This document shows positions 60,133 to 64,000 of a stretch of DNA of 64,000 bases, one piece after another. Below the pieces are notes generated by a model. It was not told the DNA's origin. It worked only from the letters and a program-made list of their open reading frames with translations, and did no database searches. Positions within the stretch are counted from its first letter, which is position 1. Every line of letters begins with the position of its first letter. Location of the stretch: the NCBI GenBank assembly GCA_023404095.1, contig JAEYDD010000023.1, positions 59,473-123,472 of the forward strand, written 5' to 3'. The position numbers and the translations under genes were made by a program. The stretch is from Pseudomonadota bacterium (lineage in GTDB: Bacteria; Pseudomonadota; Alphaproteobacteria; Rhizobiales; Rhizobiaceae).

Positions 60133-61053
60133 ATGCTGCTGCAGAATGATGACCCGGCATACCGCGCGGACACCAGCTGGACGATGAGGATGACGACCGC
60201 CACGCTTGAGCAATCGGAACGCCGCAAGGCCTGGGGCCTCGTCGCCCCTGCCCTCCTCTGGACGGTTGCGTTCTTCGTCATTCCCTTTCTCTACATGGCC
60301 GCCATGAGCCTGTGGTCGCGTCAGGGTCGCGAGATCCTCCGCGTTTGGAACCTCGACAACTACGCCCGCTTCTTTAACGAAAGCGCCCTGCTCCGAGGAT
60401 TGACGAACTCGCTCGAAATCACGTTGACGGTGACGGTGCTTTCAGTGCTGCTGGCCTATCCGCTGGCCTGGATCATCGCCGAACGCGTGCCGAAGCGCTT
60501 GCAGCGCATAGCGCTTATCCTGGCCATTCTGCCGTTCTGGACCTCTTATGTCGTCCGTTCCTATTCCTGGCTGCTGGTGCTGTCGAAGGGCGGTGTCATC
60601 AATCAGGCGCTTCTCGGGATCGGCCTCATCTCCGAACCGCTCGAAATCGCCAGCAACCGCACCGCGACGGTCATCGGCTTCGTGCATTTCTTCGTCATGC
60701 TTCTGACGCTGACGATCTATTCCAATCTCATCCAGCTTTCACCGAACTATCGCCGCGCCGCCGCCGACCTCGGCGCCAATGCGTTCCAGACCTTCTGGCA
60801 TGTCATCCTGCCGCTGACGCTGCCCGGCGTGATGACCGGCGCTTTCCTGACCTTCGTGCTCTGCATCGGTGACTACATCACGCCGCAGATCCTCGGCGGC
60901 AACAACGAGCTGGTCCTGCCGCAGATCATCATGCTGCAGATCGGCAGGCGGGCCGACTTCCCGATGGCCGCCGCCCTTTCCATCATCCTGATGCTGGCCG
61001 TCACGGTAGCCTACGTGCTTTGCGCGCGCTGGCTGAAGATAGAAAGGGCATGA
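60133..61053 (+). CDS. Polyamine-type ABC permease, PotB-like
   Basis: Inner-membrane permease, 306 aa from the ATG at 60133 (GGAG upstream). A later ATG at 60184 (MRMTTATLEQSERRKAWGLV) would also leave all six membrane segments. PotB-type loop PFWTSYVVRSYSWLLVLSKG and EAA motif NYRRAAADLGANAFQTFWHV, then ILPLTLPGVMTGAF. The stop overlaps the next permease start (ATGA). Confidence 0.9.
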   Translation: MLLQNDDPAYRADTSWTMRMTTATLEQSERRKAWGLVAPALLWTVAFFVIPFLYMAAMSLWSRQGREILRVWNLDNYARFFNESALLRGLTNSLEITLTVTVLSVLLAYPLAWIIAERVPKRLQRIALILAILPFWTSYVVRSYSWLLVLSKGGVINQALLGIGLISEPLEIASNRTATVIGFVHFFVMLLTLTIYSNLIQLSPNYRRAAADLGANAFQTFWHVILPLTLPGVMTGAFLTFVLCIGDYITPQILGGNNELVLPQIIMLQIGRRADFPMAAALSIILMLAVTVAYVLCARWLKIERA

Positions 61054-61895
61054 CGATGGCTTTGGACCAGGCGAAGGCCTCGGATCTTGCGGTCTATCAA
61101 GGCACGCTGAAGCGCATGCTCGGCTCCTGCCTGAGCTGGCTCTACCTGGCCTGCATCTACGGTTTCATCTTCCTGCCGGTTGCGGTTTTGGTGCTGTTCT
61201 CGTTCCAGGACGGGCGGCTGCCGGTGCCGCCGTTCAACGGCGTCTCGCTGCAATGGTACGAGGCAGTCTTCGCCGACCGCAAACTGACGGCGGCCCTTGC
61301 CAATTCCTTCCTGGTCGCGACGACCTCCTCCATCGTCGCCTGCACCCTCGGCTTTCTCGCCGCCTACGCGCTGGCGCGATACAGGCTGCCCGGATCGGCA
61401 TTGCAGCGCGGCCTGCTGATCGCGCCGATGACGGTCAGCTATCTGATCATCGCGCTCGGGCTGCTTGCGGTGCTGAATACGCTCGGCATTCCCCTGTCGC
61501 TATGGACGGTCGGCATCGGGCACGTCGTGATCAACCTGCCGCTCTGCTTTGCCATCATCTATGCCTCGATGGGCGATCACCACATCAATATCGAGCGGGC
61601 GGCGCGTGATCTCGGGGCAAGCGATTTCAAGGTGATGACGCTGGTCACCGCGCCCATGCTGATGCCGTCGATCATGGCGGCCTTCTTTCTGTCCGTCACC
61701 TTCAGCTGGGACGAATTCATCATCGCTTTCCTCCTGTCGCGCTTCGACGTGACGCTTCCGGTGGAAATCTGGAGCATGCTTCGCTCCGGCCTGAACCCGA
61801 AGACGAACGCCATCGGTTCGCTCGTCTTCCTGGTTTCGGTCGCCGTGCTGCTGGTGCTCGAACTTGCTCTTTTCGGCAGGAGCCGCAAATCATGA
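61050..61895 (+). CDS. Polyamine-type ABC permease, PotC-like
   Basis: Partner permease, 281 aa from the ATG overlapping the preceding stop; a second ATG two codons later is possible. About six membrane segments; EAA motif INIERAARDLGASDFKVMTL and FSWDEFIIAFLLSRFDVTLP, typical of PotC-like proteins. Overlaps the ATPase gene by ATGA, so the three are tightly coupled. Confidence 0.92.
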   Translation: MTMALDQAKASDLAVYQGTLKRMLGSCLSWLYLACIYGFIFLPVAVLVLFSFQDGRLPVPPFNGVSLQWYEAVFADRKLTAALANSFLVATTSSIVACTLGFLAAYALARYRLPGSALQRGLLIAPMTVSYLIIALGLLAVLNTLGIPLSLWTVGIGHVVINLPLCFAIIYASMGDHHINIERAARDLGASDFKVMTLVTAPMLMPSIMAAFFLSVTFSWDEFIIAFLLSRFDVTLPVEIWSMLRSGLNPKTNAIGSLVFLVSVAVLLVLELALFGRSRKS

Positions 61896-62974
61896 CCGCA
61901 TCCGTCTCCATCCGCAACGCCACCAGGACATACGGCCCGTTCAAGGCGCTCGACGACGTTTCGCTCGATATCGATGCCGGTGAATTCATCGTCCTGCTTG
62001 GGCCGTCGGGGTGCGGAAAGACAACCCTTCTGTCGATCCTGGGCGGCTTCACCACCCCGACGGCCGGATCGGTGTCGATCGGCGGAAGGGATATGACCGG
62101 CGTCGCGCCCGCGAGGCGGCCGACCACGACCATGTTTCAGGACTACGCGCTCTTCCCGCACATGCGGCTGGTAGACAATGTCGGCTTCGGGCTTCGAATG
62201 CGCGGTCTGCCGAAGGCCGAGCGGGACGACAAGGCGATGGGCTTTCTGGATCTCGTCGGCCTGAAGTCTTCCGCCCGGAAGAAGCCACACGAACTGTCCG
62301 GCGGACAACGGCAGCGCGTGGCCCTTGCACGCGCCCTTGCCGTCGATCCCGACGTGCTCCTGCTTGACGAACCGCTTGGCGCGCTGGACCTGAAGCTTCG
62401 CCGGCAGATGCAGGACGAACTAAAGGCAATCCAGAAGCGCGTCGGCACGACCTTTGTCCATGTCACCCACGATCAGGAGGAGGCGATGGCCATCGCCGAC
62501 CGCATCGTGGTGATGAACCAGGGCAAAGTGGAGGACTTCGGTGCGCCGTCGGAAATCTACATGCGGCCGAAATCACTCTTTTCCGCCGGCTTCATGGGCG
62601 AGGTCAACTTCCTGCAAGGCAGGGTGCGGGAGGCGGCCAATGACGGTGCCCGGGTCGAGACACCGGTCGGAACCGTCGTCCTCCCGGCCGCGAATTTCAC
62701 CACCCGCAGACCCGTGCCCGGCGACGACGTGACGCTGTGCATCCGCCCCGAGCATTTTTGCGATGCGGCCGGCCAATCGGCGGTTCGGCTGGGCGAGGCG
62801 CACATCACCTCTGCCGCGTTTTTCGGCACCCACTTCAGGTGTCATCTCGCCCCTATGGCGGCCGATGAACTGAGCCTCGTCGCGCACATGCCGCAAGCAT
62901 CCGCGGCAACGCCAGGCGAACGTATCACCCTTGCGCTCGATCCTTCCGCCGTTACGGCACTGGCTGCGGCATAG
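61892..62974 (+). CDS. Polyamine-type ABC transporter ATPase, PotA-like
   Basis: Cytoplasmic ATPase of 360 aa. Walker A GPSGCGKTTLLSILGGFT, Q-loop MFQDYALFPHMRLV, signature LSGGQRQRVALARALA, Walker B VLLLDEPLGALDLKLR, and H-loop VTHDQEEAMA. C-terminal TOBE domain (~280-355; VTLCIRPEHFCDAAGQS). Completes the importer. Confidence 0.94.
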   Translation: MTASVSIRNATRTYGPFKALDDVSLDIDAGEFIVLLGPSGCGKTTLLSILGGFTTPTAGSVSIGGRDMTGVAPARRPTTTMFQDYALFPHMRLVDNVGFGLRMRGLPKAERDDKAMGFLDLVGLKSSARKKPHELSGGQRQRVALARALAVDPDVLLLDEPLGALDLKLRRQMQDELKAIQKRVGTTFVHVTHDQEEAMAIADRIVVMNQGKVEDFGAPSEIYMRPKSLFSAGFMGEVNFLQGRVREAANDGARVETPVGTVVLPAANFTTRRPVPGDDVTLCIRPEHFCDAAGQSAVRLGEAHITSAAFFGTHFRCHLAPMAADELSLVAHMPQASAATPGERITLALDPSAVTALAAA

Positions 62975-62985
62975 AGGAGCGCGCG

Positions 62986-63738
62986 ATGCAGAGAATTCCC
63001 GCGGATAAATGGTATGCCGTGACCCGTCTCGATGACGACGTCACCTATATCTGCGAGCCGCACATCAAGGAGTTCTACCGCTGCAACATCTGGCATGTGC
63101 GCGGGCGCGATGCCGACATGCTGGTCGACAGCGGAATGGGCGTCGTCTCGCTGCGCGAGTGGGTACCGCTTGTAACCGAGCGCCCGCTGCTTGCGGTCGC
63201 CAGCCATACCCATTTCGACCACATCGGCTGCCATCACGAGTTCGAATGCCGGGCGGTTCACGCGGCGGAAGCCGAGCTTCTCGCACAGCCGACGCGCGCC
63301 AATACGCTCGCCGATCCCTATGTCACCGACGACATATTCGACGCGCTGCCGCCCGAGCCCTATTGCTCGAAATGCTACGGCGTGAAGGCCGCCACGGCCA
63401 CGCGGATCCTGCAGGATGGCGATGTGATCGACCTGGGCGACCGGCATTTCGAAGTCGTCCACACGCCCGGTCATTCGCCCGGGGGGATTGCGCTCTGGGA
63501 GGAGCGAACGGGTATCCTCTTCTCCGGGGACATTCTCTATGACGGCCCGCTGATCGAAGACACCTACCACTCCGACCCTGCCGACTATCTGGCCTCGATG
63601 AAGCGGCTGCTGGACTACCCGGTGCGGGTGGTTCACGGCGGGCATTTCCCGAGCTTCGACGGCGCGCGATACCGGCAGCTGATCCGCGACTGGCTCGACG
63701 CAAGGCGGGACCGTCCGACAGGCCAACGGATGGGCTGA
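62986..63738 (+). CDS. Metallo-beta-lactamase-fold hydrolase
   Basis: MBL-fold protein of 250 aa. Metal ligands in VASHTHFDHIGCHHEF (HxHxDH), VVHTPGHSPGGIALW, FSGDILYDGPLI and VVHGGHFPSFDG. No signal peptide, so cytoplasmic. It follows the ATPase gene by 11 bases and probably hydrolyses the imported compound or a thioester, lactone or amide derived from it. Specific reaction not deducible. Confidence 0.88.
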   Translation: MQRIPADKWYAVTRLDDDVTYICEPHIKEFYRCNIWHVRGRDADMLVDSGMGVVSLREWVPLVTERPLLAVASHTHFDHIGCHHEFECRAVHAAEAELLAQPTRANTLADPYVTDDIFDALPPEPYCSKCYGVKAATATRILQDGDVIDLGDRHFEVVHTPGHSPGGIALWEERTGILFSGDILYDGPLIEDTYHSDPADYLASMKRLLDYPVRVVHGGHFPSFDGARYRQLIRDWLDARRDRPTGQRMG

Positions 63739-63761
63739 GCAGCCCCAAACGGTGTCGCCGA

Positions 63762-64000
63762 TCAGGCGGCCATGGCCTTCTTCAGGTTCTCGTCGATCTT
63801 GTCGAGGAAGCCGGTGGTGGAGAGCCACGGCTGGTCGGGGCCGATCAGAAGCGCCAGATCCTTGGTCATGAAGCCGGCCTCGACGGTGTCGACGCAGACC
63901 TTTTCCAGCGTGTTGGCGAACTTGGCGAGCTCGGCGTTGTCGTCGAGCTTGGCGCGGTGGGCGAGGCCACGGGTCCAGGCGAAGATCGAGGCGATCGAGT
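63762..64000 (-). CDS. icd: Isocitrate dehydrogenase (NADP+), C-terminal part
   Basis: The last 79 codons of a homodimeric (eukaryote-like) NADP-isocitrate dehydrogenase, TCA-cycle enzyme converting isocitrate to 2-oxoglutarate. The stretch IASIFAWTRGLAHRAKLDDN and LEKVCVDTVEAGFMTKDLAL matches the C-terminus of alphaproteobacterial Icd closely. The gene continues beyond the right edge. Convergent with the MBL hydrolase gene, 23 bases apart. Supports a chromosomal location. Confidence 0.92.
   Translation of the reverse strand, partial: SIASIFAWTRGLAHRAKLDDNAELAKFANTLEKVCVDTVEAGFMTKDLALLIGPDQPWLSTTGFLDKIDENLKKAMAA

Noticed and set aside
1..64000. tRNA, rRNA, CRISPR arrays and complete insertion sequences
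   Set aside because: None was seen by eye: no cloverleaf sequence, no regularly spaced repeats and no transposase gene. A covariance-model scan could still find something small.

Overview
The window looks like a chromosomal segment of an alphaproteobacterium of the Rhizobiaceae (Ensifer/Sinorhizobium, Shinella or a close relative). The reasons are uniformly high GC, a RIME-like rhizobial intergenic repeat (51183-51306), a nasT-nasS-nirBD-nasA-cysG nitrate cluster of alphaproteobacterial type, the C-terminus of isocitrate dehydrogenase at the right edge, and several ABC importers side by side, as is usual in this family. No rRNA, tRNA, CRISPR array or intact mobile element was seen. Genus is inference; the family is fairly secure.

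Layout. (1) 1-5369, minus strand: an LLM-class flavin monooxygenase followed by a branched-chain-amino-acid-type ABC importer that runs off the left edge. (2) 5589-16742, minus: a sugar or polyol operon with a ribose-type importer, GatD-like dehydrogenase, FGGY kinase, SorC-type regulator, DeoC aldolase and a two-domain aldehyde dehydrogenase. It ends in a decayed HAD phosphatase joined to the tail of a LysR gene. A 29-bp palindrome upstream is the probable operator. (3) 17213-26632: pyroglutamate/urea-carboxylase-like cluster 1, with a DUF1989 protein, an amino-acid importer whose permease and ATPase are fused, a biotin carboxylase-carrier fusion, a PxpB-PxpC fusion and PxpA. Two GntR regulators flank it, and four near-identical operator-like palindromes (TTGTT-S-AACAA) sit at its three promoters. 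(4) 26670-27986: an RBBP9-type hydrolase, a small conserved protein and a gap. (5) 27987-39911, minus: a long operon with a spermidine/putrescine-type importer (two ATPases, one permease pair, one Tat-exported binding protein), two SDR dehydrogenases, a PgdA/PuuE-type deacetylase, a small Cys protein, a CobW GTPase, a binding-protein paralogue without a signal peptide, and an amidase. A divergent regulator with two GntR DNA-binding domains lies upstream. (6) 41548-46971: cluster 2, a second set of split genes (PxpC, PxpB, biotin carboxylase, biotin carrier, PxpA) with a divergent LysR regulator. (7) 46990-57637, minus: assimilatory nitrate/nitrite reduction, with a sigma-54 promoter, an ANTAR-type RNA hairpin and an intrinsic terminator in the leader between nasS and the transporter gene. 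(8) 57788-63738: TetR and an NTF2-like protein divergent from a third polyamine-type importer with a metallo-hydrolase. (9) icd tail.

Taken together the window is a nitrogen- and carbon-scavenging region. It imports amino-acid, amide, lactam or polyamine-like compounds and sugars, and hydrolyses or carboxylates amide and lactam bonds. Nitrate assimilation is under both promoter-level (sigma-54) and RNA-level (NasS/NasT) control. The most unusual parts are the two paralogous biotin-carboxylase/PxpABC clusters bracketing the amidase-deacetylase-CobW operon, and the putative cytoplasmic binding-protein paralogue inside that operon.
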